From Phycisphaerae bacterium (GTDB lineage Bacteria; Planctomycetota; Phycisphaerae; Tepidisphaerales; Tepidisphaeraceae): a stretch of DNA of 43,966 nucleotides. The notes under the pieces are model-generated. The model searched no databases, was not told the DNA's origin, and saw nothing but the letters and a program-made list of their open reading frames with translations. Positions 7,711 through 15,636 of the stretch are shown piece after piece (within the stretch, counting starts at the first letter, position 1; the number at the start of each line of letters is the position of its first letter). The DNA is taken from positions 1-43,966 of the forward strand of contig JAICTV010000015.1 of assembly GCA_025936175.1 (NCBI GenBank), given 5' to 3'. Both the position numbers and the translations under genes were made by a program.

Positions 7711-8676
7711 ATGCGAACGTTTCTGATCGACACCGACACCGCCTCCGACGACGCCGTCGCGTTGATCATGGCGCTGCGACATCCGGAGGTTCGCGTGGCG
7801 GCGATCACGGTGGTCGCCGGGAACGTGCCGCTGGAGCAGGCGACTCGGAACGCAATTTATACCGCCGAATTGTGCGGATCGGACGTGCCGGTTTACGCCG
7901 GCGCGGGCGAGCCGCTGCTGCGCCGGGCGGAGCACGCGACCTGGTTTCATGGCGCCGACGGGCTGGGCGATCAGAACTATCCGCCGCCCAAATCGTGCTC
8001 CCGGCGGGAGCACGCGACCGATGCGATCATCGGCACCGTCGCGAAGCATCCCGGGCTGACGCTCGTTACGCTCGGGCCGCTGACGAACGTCGCGCTGGCG
8101 ATCGTGCGCGAGCCGAGTCTGGTGAAGAATGTCGCGCGGTGCGTCGTGATGGGCGGCAACCCGTGCTGCGAGGGCAATGTCACGCCGGCGGCGGAGTACA
8201 ACATCTGGGTCGATCCCGAGGCGGCTCAGATGGTGCTGACCAGCGGGATGGCGATCGATCTGGTCGGTTGGCAGCTTTGCCGCGGCGACGCGAAAGTGAA
8301 CGCCGAAGAGATCGCGACGATCCGCAAACTCGACACCAAGCTGGCCCACTTCGCGATCGACTGCAATCGAGTCGCGATGCAGGCGAATCAGACGCAGACC
8401 GGCGAGATCGGCATCGCGCTGCCGGACCCGGTAGCGATGGCGGTTGCGCTGGATCCGAGCGTGGCGACGCAGTCGTCCGTACATCACGTCGCGGTGGAGA
8501 CGGCGAGCGAATTGACTCGGGGGATGACCGTGGTCGATCGGCTCAACGTTGCGAACGATGCGCGGAATCGCGGCTTGTGGAGCGAGATGGCGCACAACCG
8601 CGAGCCGAGCGTGCGCGTGGTCTGGTCTATCGATGTTCCGCTGTGGAAGCGGATGCTGTCTGCGGCGCTGGCGTGA
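7711..8676 (+). CDS. Inosine/uridine-type nucleoside hydrolase
   Basis: The product is 321 residues, the normal length for the IUNH family. The calcium-binding aspartate cluster is at the N-terminus: DTDTASDDAVAL, with Asp9, Asp13 and Asp14; the more usual form is DTDPGxDDA, so the PG is replaced by TA. Further family blocks are ITVVAGNV, TLVTLGPLTNVALAI, VMGGN, EYNIWVDPEAAQMV and the late active-site region around ALPDPVAM. The enzyme hydrolyses N-ribosides to base and ribose in nucleoside salvage. There is no signal peptide. It is coupled to the upstream hydrolase. Its last 50 bases overlap, tail to tail, the 3' end of the glycosyltransferase gene on the other strand. Confidence 0.9.
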   Translation: MRTFLIDTDTASDDAVALIMALRHPEVRVAAITVVAGNVPLEQATRNAIYTAELCGSDVPVYAGAGEPLLRRAEHATWFHGADGLGDQNYPPPKSCSRREHATDAIIGTVAKHPGLTLVTLGPLTNVALAIVREPSLVKNVARCVVMGGNPCCEGNVTPAAEYNIWVDPEAAQMVLTSGMAIDLVGWQLCRGDAKVNAEEIATIRKLDTKLAHFAIDCNRVAMQANQTQTGEIGIALPDPVAMAVALDPSVATQSSVHHVAVETASELTRGMTVVDRLNVANDARNRGLWSEMAHNREPSVRVVWSIDVPLWKRMLSAALA

Positions 8677-9436
8677 CGGGCGGCCCGTCGATCGGCGGGA
8701 AGAGTCGCGAGCGGATCAGGCCCATCCTGGACAATCGAAACGCCAGCGCCGTCGCGAGACACCCGAATCCGTACTTGATGCTCCGGCGCAGGTTGATGCT
8801 CGACGCCTCGGCGAAATATCGGGTCGGACAGCTCACCTCCGCAATCGAATGGCCGTAGTAAATCACCTGTGCGATCATCTGGTTGTCGAAGACGAAGTCG
8901 TCGCCGTTCGCCGCCAGAGGCAGCGATTCGATCAGCTTGCGCGAGAACGCGCGGTAGCCGGTGTGGTATTCCGACAGCTTGGCGCCGAGCACGATGTTCT
9001 CGACGAACGTCAGTCCTCGATTGGCGACGTACTTCCACCACGGCATCCCCTGCACCACGGCGCGCCCGCCGAGGATGCGCGAGCCGATCACACAGGAATA
9101 CAGCCCGTTGCCGATGAGCGACACCATCGCCGGCAGCAGCTTGGGCGTGTACTGATAATCGGGGTGGACCATCACGACGATGTCCGCGCCGTGCTCGAGC
9201 GCCAGGCGATAGCACGATTTCTGGTTTCCCCCGTAGCCCAAGTTTTTCTTGTGCGTGTGGACGATCGTCTGCGGGAGCGTGTTCGCCAGCGCCGTCGTCT
9301 CGTCCTTGCTGGCGTCATCGACGACGATGACCAGATCCACGACGCCCTGCGCAAGCACTTCCGCGTGCGTCTGCAGAAGCGTCCTGGCCGCGTTGTAGGC
9401 GGGCATCACGACGATGACTTTGCGATCAGCGAACAT
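8627..9436 (-). CDS. Family 2 glycosyltransferase
   Basis: The ATG at 9436 gives a 269-residue product beginning MFADRKVIVVMPAYNAA. The 45 codons upstream in the same frame read through a palindromic repeat and are probably not translated. The GT-A fold is visible: VVMPAYN, the VVDDASKDET nucleotide-binding motif, HKKNLGYGGNQKS, and VVMVHPDYQYTPK in place of the DxD loop. This resembles dolichol-phosphate-mannose-synthase-like enzymes that move sugar to a lipid or polymer. A late segment (GCLATALAFRLSRMGLI) is only moderately hydrophobic, so membrane anchoring is unclear. The 3' end overlaps the nucleoside hydrolase by 50 bases. The sugar and acceptor are unknown. Confidence 0.85.
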   Translation of the reverse strand: MFADRKVIVVMPAYNAARTLLQTHAEVLAQGVVDLVIVVDDASKDETTALANTLPQTIVHTHKKNLGYGGNQKSCYRLALEHGADIVVMVHPDYQYTPKLLPAMVSLIGNGLYSCVIGSRILGGRAVVQGMPWWKYVANRGLTFVENIVLGAKLSEYHTGYRAFSRKLIESLPLAANGDDFVFDNQMIAQVIYYGHSIAEVSCPTRYFAEASSINLRRSIKYGFGCLATALAFRLSRMGLIRSRLFPPIDGPPVTPAPQTASASTAEHR

Positions 9437-9457
9437 GATGGGTCGTGCGGGTGCCGC

Positions 9458-9510
9458 GTGCCGGGTGCCGGGTGTCGGGTATCGGTTTTGGTCGTCATAC
9501 CCGATACCCG
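9458..9510. repeat. Palindromic element, family B copy 2
   Basis: The left arm has gggtgccgggtgtcgggtat-type units (9458-9485) and the right arm is tacccgatacccg (9498-9510). It shares the units and loop of 3532-3595. It lies 4 bases beyond the stop codon of the solute-binding protein gene (minus strand) and upstream of the glycosyltransferase start. The arms are unequal in length, so the copy is partly decayed or truncated. Confidence 0.8.
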
Positions 9511-9513
9511 TGC

Positions 9514-10959
9514 TCAACGAACCGCCTCGCGTCGAAGCCCGGCGTACTCGCGCCTGAAATCGTCCGTCCATCGCCGCTGCAATTCCAGCCGATCGAGCGG
9601 TGAGGCGGCTGCCATCTGCTTCATGCGCGACAACGCCTCGCGCTGATCGAAGGGGAAAACGCCGAGCCTCGCATCTAGTTTATCGGCACTCGGGCAGGCG
9701 AGGATGAGCCGGCGGGTGTCGCTCAGATCGTCCAGGCAGTCGATGCAGCTCACCTGGATCAGCTCCGCGAGGATGCCGAAGGTCGCGGTGCGAGAGCGCG
9801 AGGTGTTGAAGCTGCCGCTGCTGACGTACGGGTTCACCGCGTCCGTGAAATTCGTCGGGGAGTCGTAGACGGCTTTCATGATCGGCAGGCGGCGGAGCGA
9901 GGTGTGCTTCGGCCCGCCCGGCGCGCCGGCGCGGGTGTTCCACAACCGCTGGCCGTCTTCACTCAACAGGAACTCGATGAAATGCTGCGCCAGCTCCGCG
10001 TGCTCGGCGCCTTTGACCATCGCGACCGGGTCCGGATTAATCGCCGTCGCGCCGGCGGGCTCGATGTAGCCGAGGCGCGACGAGCCCGCGTCGCCCTGCT
10101 GCACCGCATCCACCTGCGAGCGCGCCTGGAAATCGATCGCCATCCCCGCCGCGGCGTCGCCGGAGCCGACGATCGCCGGGACGACCGTGCCGTTGTCGGT
10201 GAAGAGCCGCGCGTTGGCGGCGATCTGGCGGATCAGTCCCATCCCGCGCGCCCAGCCGCCGTCGGCGGAATCGCCGCGCTCGATCGCGTCCTGCATCGCG
10301 CGCTCGACGACGATCATGTAGGCGGTGCGCGCCACCCCGCTGCGCATCGGGTCGGCCAGGATGATCCAGCCGCGGTAGCGCGGGTCACGCAGGTCGCTCC
10401 AGGTCTTCGGGTCCGCCAGGCCGAGGTGGCGCAGCGCGTCGCGGTTGTAGACGATGCCGAAGCTGCTCAGCGCCGTGCCGAACCACTGCGGCGGATCGCT
10501 CGACAGGTCGTAGAGCGGCAGTCCATTGATATCCCGCTGCGCGAACGCGCGATGCATCACGTCATCCGGCAAGCGCACGCCCTGCAGATAGCCGCCCTGC
10601 TTCAGCCGGCGATCGAACAGCTCATCCCCGCCGCCCCAGACGACGTCAACTTTGTACGTGCCCAGGGATGCGAAGAGCGTTCGCCTGGCGGATTCGAAGT
10701 AGCGGACGATGTCGCTCGCCCCGCCGTAGATGCGGTAGTCGACGGCGGCAGTTTGGCCGTAATGCCGCTGGTGCCATAGCGAAAAGGCGTCGGCGAACTC
10801 GGTGCGAATGGGCTCCGCGTGCGGGCTGATGACGATGACGCGTGCGACGGCCTGCGACGGTGCATTGGTCGTTCCCGCCGACATCACCGCCCGCAGGAGA
10901 AACGGCACGCCGAGAAGGAGAAAAAACAGGACGACGGGGAGCGCGCGCCGCGTGAGCAC
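9514..10959 (-). CDS. ABC-type extracellular solute-binding protein
   Basis: A GTG at 10959 gives 481 residues beginning MLTRRALPVVLFFLLLGVPF, a signal peptide or membrane anchor. The same frame stays open to 11217 but would then overlap the divergent MFS gene, so I prefer the shorter form. The body has class II (iron(III)/polyamine/thiamine-type) binding-protein features: VIVISPHAEPIRTEFADAF, VDYRIYGGASDIVRYF, KVDVVWGGGDELF, YNRDALRHLGL, TWSDLRDPRYRGWIILADP and FIEFLLSEDGQRLWN. The ligand cannot be read from the sequence; the group often binds ferric iron. An ABC ATPase of the matching type is encoded 1.7 kb away, but no permease gene is present in the window. The C-terminal 110 residues exceed the usual family length. 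Confidence 0.78.
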   Translation of the reverse strand: MLTRRALPVVLFFLLLGVPFLLRAVMSAGTTNAPSQAVARVIVISPHAEPIRTEFADAFSLWHQRHYGQTAAVDYRIYGGASDIVRYFESARRTLFASLGTYKVDVVWGGGDELFDRRLKQGGYLQGVRLPDDVMHRAFAQRDINGLPLYDLSSDPPQWFGTALSSFGIVYNRDALRHLGLADPKTWSDLRDPRYRGWIILADPMRSGVARTAYMIVVERAMQDAIERGDSADGGWARGMGLIRQIAANARLFTDNGTVVPAIVGSGDAAAGMAIDFQARSQVDAVQQGDAGSSRLGYIEPAGATAINPDPVAMVKGAEHAELAQHFIEFLLSEDGQRLWNTRAGAPGGPKHTSLRRLPIMKAVYDSPTNFTDAVNPYVSSGSFNTSRSRTATFGILAELIQVSCIDCLDDLSDTRRLILACPSADKLDARLGVFPFDQREALSRMKQMAAASPLDRLELQRRWTDDFRREYAGLRREAVR

Positions 10960-11072
10960 GGATCGATTCGTACCCGCTGGCGAGTGAGCCGGCAATAGTG
11001 GTCGAACGCGGCGGGTTCGGTTAACTTTGACGTCGCACAATCCGCTTGGGATGAGATGCCGCGCGCCAGGCG

Positions 11073-11079
11073 AAGGAGG
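11073..11079 (+). promoter_or_regulatory. Ribosome binding site for the MFS gene
   Basis: AAGGAGG lies 5 bases before the TTG at 11085. An ATG at 11081 is in a different frame and only one base from the motif, so this site selects the TTG. Confidence 0.7.
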
Positions 11080-11084
11080 CATGT

Positions 11085-12581
11085 TTGTCGGATCACCTGA
11101 ATTCGCCGCGCCAGCGCGAGCCAGTCCCGTCCGTCGTCGGCTCCGCCGCAGGTGAAACGCCCCCCGCCGTCCCCGCCGTGCCCATCGCGCCACCCGGCGA
11201 GGATGCGCCCATCGCACAGGCGATCCCGCCGCATCCCGTCGGCTATCGCATGCGCCGCGGGCGGAACTGGTTTTTCCTCGGGCTGATGTACGCCTCCTAC
11301 TACCTCTGCCGCCGCAACCTCACCATCGCCGCGCCGGAGTTCTCCAAGGCGTTCAACTTCAGCAACGAGCAGTACGGCATGATCAACACCGGTCGCGACG
11401 GGGGGTACGCGATCGGCCAGTTTTTCAACGGGCTTTTTACCGACCGCCTCGGCGGCAAACAGGCAATGGCGTTCGGCGCGCTCTGCACGATCGGGCTCAA
11501 CGTCGCCTTCGGGCTGGTCTCGATGACTGGAATCAGTTGGATGCTGCTGGCGTTCGTGCTCATCCGCACGGTCGACGGCTACCTTCAGGCGTTCGGCTCG
11601 CCCGGGATGGTGAAGATCAACACCTCATGGTTCCAACGCCGCGAGCGCGGCCGCTTCGCGGGGATCTTCGGCGGGATGATTCAGCTCGGCGACGTCGGTG
11701 TCGGCCAGCTCGGATACTTACTGCTCAACGGGTTCGCGATCACCTGGCTTGGAATTCACGTCGCCAAACAGAGCTGGCGGTCGATGTTCTTTGTCCCGCC
11801 GGCCATCACCCTGGTCATCGTCGTCCTCATGTGGCTGAACGTGAAGAACCATCCGGAGGAGGCCGGTTACTCGATCCCGCACGACGATGATGAGCACGGG
11901 ACGGACATCGAGCAAAAGCTGCCCCTCGGCTACGTTTTCAAAAAGATCGCCTCCAATCCGATCGCGTGGATCAACGCCGGCGCCTACTTCTGCACCGGCT
12001 TCGTCCGCGCGGCGACGGTGGCGTGGTGGACGAAGTACATGGCCGACCGCTGGCACGAGAGCAAAGATTCCGGATTCTTTGTCGCGCTGACCTGGAGCCT
12101 GCCGGTGGCGGCGTTCGTCGGTTCGTTCTCGTCGGGGTTCCTGTCCGATACCCTCTTCCGCGGCCGCCGCGCTCCCGTGGCGGCGCTGCTCTACCTCATC
12201 GAGACGGCGGTCATCGTCCTGACCATCGTGATCCTCGGCCACACCAGCGCCGCCGGGCCGCTCACCGCGACGATCCTCCTCACGGCCATCGCCGTCACCT
12301 GCAACTCGACGCACTCGATCATCGGCACCGCCGCCGCGATGGATCTGGGCGGGCGGAAGATGGCGGGCTTCGCCTCCGGCATCATCGACTCGTTCCAGTA
12401 TTTCGGCGCGATGCTCTCGGGCTGGATGCTCGGGCGCATCCTCGATGACCAGATCAAGCTGCACGGCCCCAACGGCTGGAACGCGCTCTTTTACGCGATG
12501 GTCCCCTTCAGCGCGCTGGGCACGATGCTGATGGTCTACGTCTGGCTGACGACCCGCGGCCGCGACGTGAAAGGGAGTTAG
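11085..12581 (+). CDS. MFS transporter, OPA (organophosphate/sugar-phosphate) type
   Basis: The product is 498 residues. The TTG start is supported by a strong Shine-Dalgarno. The first 55 residues are Pro/Ala-rich and hydrophilic, an unusual extension. The membrane domain then begins RGRNWFFLGLMYASYYLCRRNLTIAAP, close to the first helix of GlpT/UhpT-like carriers. It continues with the loop motif FTDRLGGKQAM, SPGMVKINTSWFQRRERGRFAG, and about 12 hydrophobic segments. OPA carriers exchange a phosphorylated solute for phosphate; the substrate here is unknown. The gene is divergent from the solute-binding protein across about 125 bases. A TTGACG at 11027-11032 could be a -35, but no good -10 follows it. 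Confidence 0.87.
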   Translation: MSDHLNSPRQREPVPSVVGSAAGETPPAVPAVPIAPPGEDAPIAQAIPPHPVGYRMRRGRNWFFLGLMYASYYLCRRNLTIAAPEFSKAFNFSNEQYGMINTGRDGGYAIGQFFNGLFTDRLGGKQAMAFGALCTIGLNVAFGLVSMTGISWMLLAFVLIRTVDGYLQAFGSPGMVKINTSWFQRRERGRFAGIFGGMIQLGDVGVGQLGYLLLNGFAITWLGIHVAKQSWRSMFFVPPAITLVIVVLMWLNVKNHPEEAGYSIPHDDDEHGTDIEQKLPLGYVFKKIASNPIAWINAGAYFCTGFVRAATVAWWTKYMADRWHESKDSGFFVALTWSLPVAAFVGSFSSGFLSDTLFRGRRAPVAALLYLIETAVIVLTIVILGHTSAAGPLTATILLTAIAVTCNSTHSIIGTAAAMDLGGRKMAGFASGIIDSFQYFGAMLSGWMLGRILDDQIKLHGPNGWNALFYAMVPFSALGTMLMVYVWLTTRGRDVKGS

Positions 12582-12622
12582 CGTCAGGCGTGCGCAGCGG
12601 TCGGGCCGCGGGTCCACATCGT

Positions 12623-13360
12623 TTACGCAGGCGGGATGACGGCTTCATCCTGCTTCATGAAATCCGCAACAAAGGCGGTGACGGGTCTGTGATACAGATC
12701 CGAGGGCGTGCCCACCTGCTCGATCCTTCCCGCGTTCATCACGGCGATCCGGTCCGCGATCGCGAGCGCCTCCTTCTGATCGTGCGTGACGTAAAGCGTG
12801 GTCGAGCCGGCGGATTTGCAGATGCGGCGGATCTCGCCGCGCATCTCATGACGGAGTTTCGCGTCGAGGTTCGACAGCGGCTCGTCGAGCAGAAGACACG
12901 CCGGATTGACCGCCAGCGCGCGCGCCAGCGCGATGCGCTGCTGCTGCCCGCCGGAGAGTTGATTGGGCTTGCGGTCCGCAAAATCGCGCATGCGGACGAG
13001 ATCGAGCACTTCGTCCACGCGACGAAGCTGCTCCGCCTTCTCGCCGCCGCGCACGGACAGGCCGAAGCGCACGTTCTCGGCCACCGTCATGTGCGGCCAG
13101 AGCGCGTAGCTTTGGAAGACCATGACGGCGTTGCGCTTCGAGGTCTGCAGCGAAGTCACGTCGCGGTCGTCGAAGAAGATCCTGCCGGTCGTCGGCGCGA
13201 GCAGGCCGGCGATCAGCCGGAGCAGCGTGCTCTTGCCGCAACCGCTGGGGCCGAGGAGGAAGAACAGTTCCCCCGCCGCGATCGAAAGGTCCGTCGACCG
13301 CACGGCGACGGTGCCGCCGGGGAAGGTTTTGGAGATCTTGTCGAGGCGGACGGCGGTCAT
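12623..13360 (-). CDS. ABC transporter ATP-binding protein
   Basis: The product is 245 residues with a complete nucleotide-binding domain. Visible are Walker A GPSGCGKST (37-45), the Q-loop VFQSYALWPHMTV, the signature LSGGQQQR (135-142), Walker B CLLLDEP (155-161), the D-loop SNLD and the switch His193 in YVTHDQKEA. The subfamily resembles MalK/PotA/FbpC importers, but the protein stops soon after the switch region and lacks the C-terminal TOBE domain (family length about 350). Its ATG overlaps the stop of the upstream GT-C gene in an ATGA, so the two are translationally coupled. No permease is encoded in the window. The nearby solute-binding protein is the likeliest partner, with the permease elsewhere. 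Confidence 0.9.
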   Translation of the reverse strand: MTAVRLDKISKTFPGGTVAVRSTDLSIAAGELFFLLGPSGCGKSTLLRLIAGLLAPTTGRIFFDDRDVTSLQTSKRNAVMVFQSYALWPHMTVAENVRFGLSVRGGEKAEQLRRVDEVLDLVRMRDFADRKPNQLSGGQQQRIALARALAVNPACLLLDEPLSNLDAKLRHEMRGEIRRICKSAGSTTLYVTHDQKEALAIADRIAVMNAGRIEQVGTPSDLYHRPVTAFVADFMKQDEAVIPPA

Positions 13361-15606
13361 TGATCGGAGGGACGAGTCGCCGGCGCGTGATAGACTTCCG
13401 CCGTGCCGCGTGTTGTCGTCGATACCGCTGCCGCGCGCGTTGTTGATCGCGTGGTGGAAGGTCGTGTGCTCGCCTCGAAGGCGTCACTCCACTTTTTCGC
13501 CGCCTGCATCAGCCGCGGGTCGTTCTTGTTGATCCGTGCCGCTTCGATCAGCTCCGCGCGCGAGCCGGCAAGATTGCCGACCGACAAGCGCAGCAGCGCC
13601 AGGTCGATGTGCGAATCGGCGATCTCCGGCGCCAGGCGGATCGCCTGCGCGAACGCCTCCGCCGCCTTGATCGGCTCGTTGATCTTCACCATCAGCTTGC
13701 CGTACTCGTAATAGACGCGGCCGTTCTTGTCGGCGAGTTTCATCGCCGTCTCCAGCTCTTGCCGCGCCGTCTCGAGATCGCCCTTGTCCATCGCGGCGGA
13801 GCCGAGCTTCTGGTGGATCAGCCCGACTTGCGAATCGGTGAACGAGACGCGTTGTTTATCGGCGGCATCGAGCGCCCGGCGGAAAGAATTGATCGCGTCG
13901 TCCGGCCGATTCATCTGCCGCAGCAGCTCGCCGCGGACGGTCCAGGCGTCCACGTTGTTCGGGTTGATCTCGACGGCGCGGTTGAGCATCGCAAGGCCTT
14001 CGTCCGGCTTCTTCTTTCGCGCCAGCGCCTGGCCGAGGGACATGTAGGCGCGGTCGTGATCGCTTTTGAGCTGGATGGCGGTGCGGAAGTGCGCGATGGC
14101 TTGATCGAGCATTGCGTCCGCCTCGTCGGCGCGGTCCGCCGGAAGATCGATCGAGTCGCGGAACAGCGCGACGCCGAGGTTGTTCTGCGCCATCCATGAT
14201 GACGGGTTCTTCGCGACTGTGTCACGCCACAGCGCCGTCGGGCTGGCGTAGATGCGCGATTGCAGCAGCGTCAGCAGTGCGAGGATGACCAGGACGACGC
14301 CGGCGAGCACGAAAGGCAGAGTGCGCGGCGCCGCCGGCGCCGCATCCTGAGCGGGCGCGCGCGTCCGCCGGATCCACGTCGCCACGCCGGCGACGATCAG
14401 CGTGATCAGCGCCGGTCCGGCGAGGTATTGGAAGTGGTCGGCGACGTACGAATAGCGCATCGGGAAGACGTCCACGAAGCCCAGCGCCGGCACGAGCACG
14501 CCGCAGAAGATCAGCGCCGCCGTCACCGCGCCGCGGCCGATCCGCTTGCGCAGCGCGAACAGGATCGCCAGCACCGCGACCACGCCGATCGGATACAGCC
14601 ACTGCGCGGCCTGAGCAGGATCGACGTTCCACTTGGGATAGCTGAATGTCAGCCTCGCCGGCCAGAGGAGCTTCATCACGTAGAACCAGACCGCGCGGCC
14701 GGCGACGATCAGGCGCTGGGTCGGCGAGAGGTTCCATTCCTGCGGGATGACGCCCAGCGCGTTCTTCATCACGTGCTCGTGCTCGACGTAGCCGGTCACT
14801 GCGGACATCGCCACGCCGAGCACGAAGAACGGAATCAGGGGCACGACGTCGCGCATCGTGATCCGCCCGCGCTTCCACCAAACGAGCAGCAGCATCACCG
14901 CCGGCATCGAGCAGGCGACGGATTTGCTCAGCAGCGCCAGCACGAACAGCAGCAGCGATGCGCCCCACAGGTTCCAGTCGCGCTTCTGCGGCGGCGCCGA
15001 ATCGCGCGGCGGGAGCGCGAAGCCCGATCGCAGATACGCGTAGATCGCGGCAAAGAAGAAGATGCCCGACAGCACGTTCTTCCGCTCGCTGATCCACGCG
15101 ACGGATTCGACCTCGATCGGATGCAGCGCGAAGATCGCCGCCGCCACCCACGCGCCCGGAACCGCCAGCTCGCGCAGGATGAACCAGAGCAGGATCGCAC
15201 CGCCCGCGTGCAGAATGACGTTGGTGACGTGGAAGATCGTGGGATCGATGTCGTTCGGCGTGGCGCCGCTGAGCTGGTATTCCATCCAGAAGGTCGTGTG
15301 CGTGACCGGGTAATACTGCGGCGTGCCGCCGTTGCGGAGCCCGAGCTTCGTCCAGATGTTTGCCAGGCCCTCGGCGTCGCGCAGGTTCTTGTTCTGCTCG
15401 ACGTGGCGGTCATCGTCCCAGATAAAGCCGCCGTGAATCGCGGGCGCGTAGATCGTCAGCGTGATCAGCACAATCACGCCGGCCCAGAGCAAAAAATCCT
15501 TCGCCGTGGTGGACTCATCCGGCGCGGTGATGATGAGTTGATCGCCCGCGTCTTGGGAAGGATGCTGCTGGGGCGATTCGCTCGCCGGCTCGGTCGGCTC
15601 AGTCAT
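13357..15606 (-). CDS. TMTC-like GT-C membrane glycosyltransferase with TPR domain
   Basis: The product is 749 residues. A hydrophilic tail of about 37 residues precedes the first membrane helix (FLLWAGVIVLITLTIY). The first luminal loop carries GGFIWDDD (Asp64-66), the acidic motif typical of GT-C enzymes. It is followed by NLRDAEGLANIW and GGTPQYYPVTHTTFWMEY. About ten hydrophobic segments extend to roughly residue 430. HPIEVESVAWISERKNVLSG and MRYSYVADHFQYLAG match the TMTC/DUF1736-like group. Residues about 470-700 are tetratricopeptide repeats (for example NNVDAWTVRGELLRQMNRPD). The C-terminus is Thr/Ser/Arg-rich. Eukaryotic TMTC proteins O-mannosylate proteins; the bacterial substrate is unknown. 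It lies 30 bases downstream of its paralogue and overlaps the ABC ATPase by 4 bases. Confidence 0.85.
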   Translation of the reverse strand: MTEPTEPASESPQQHPSQDAGDQLIITAPDESTTAKDFLLWAGVIVLITLTIYAPAIHGGFIWDDDRHVEQNKNLRDAEGLANIWTKLGLRNGGTPQYYPVTHTTFWMEYQLSGATPNDIDPTIFHVTNVILHAGGAILLWFILRELAVPGAWVAAAIFALHPIEVESVAWISERKNVLSGIFFFAAIYAYLRSGFALPPRDSAPPQKRDWNLWGASLLLFVLALLSKSVACSMPAVMLLLVWWKRGRITMRDVVPLIPFFVLGVAMSAVTGYVEHEHVMKNALGVIPQEWNLSPTQRLIVAGRAVWFYVMKLLWPARLTFSYPKWNVDPAQAAQWLYPIGVVAVLAILFALRKRIGRGAVTAALIFCGVLVPALGFVDVFPMRYSYVADHFQYLAGPALITLIVAGVATWIRRTRAPAQDAAPAAPRTLPFVLAGVVLVILALLTLLQSRIYASPTALWRDTVAKNPSSWMAQNNLGVALFRDSIDLPADRADEADAMLDQAIAHFRTAIQLKSDHDRAYMSLGQALARKKKPDEGLAMLNRAVEINPNNVDAWTVRGELLRQMNRPDDAINSFRRALDAADKQRVSFTDSQVGLIHQKLGSAAMDKGDLETARQELETAMKLADKNGRVYYEYGKLMVKINEPIKAAEAFAQAIRLAPEIADSHIDLALLRLSVGNLAGSRAELIEAARINKNDPRLMQAAKKWSDAFEASTRPSTTRSTTRAAAVSTTTRGTAEVYHAPATRPSDQ

Positions 15607-15636
15607 GGGCTGGAGAAGATTACACGCAAAGCCGGA

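Noticed and set aside
10960-11217. Longer start of the solute-binding protein
   Set aside because: The extra 86 residues are Arg-rich, show no signal peptide and overlap the divergent MFS gene; the GTG at 10959 gives a proper leader.
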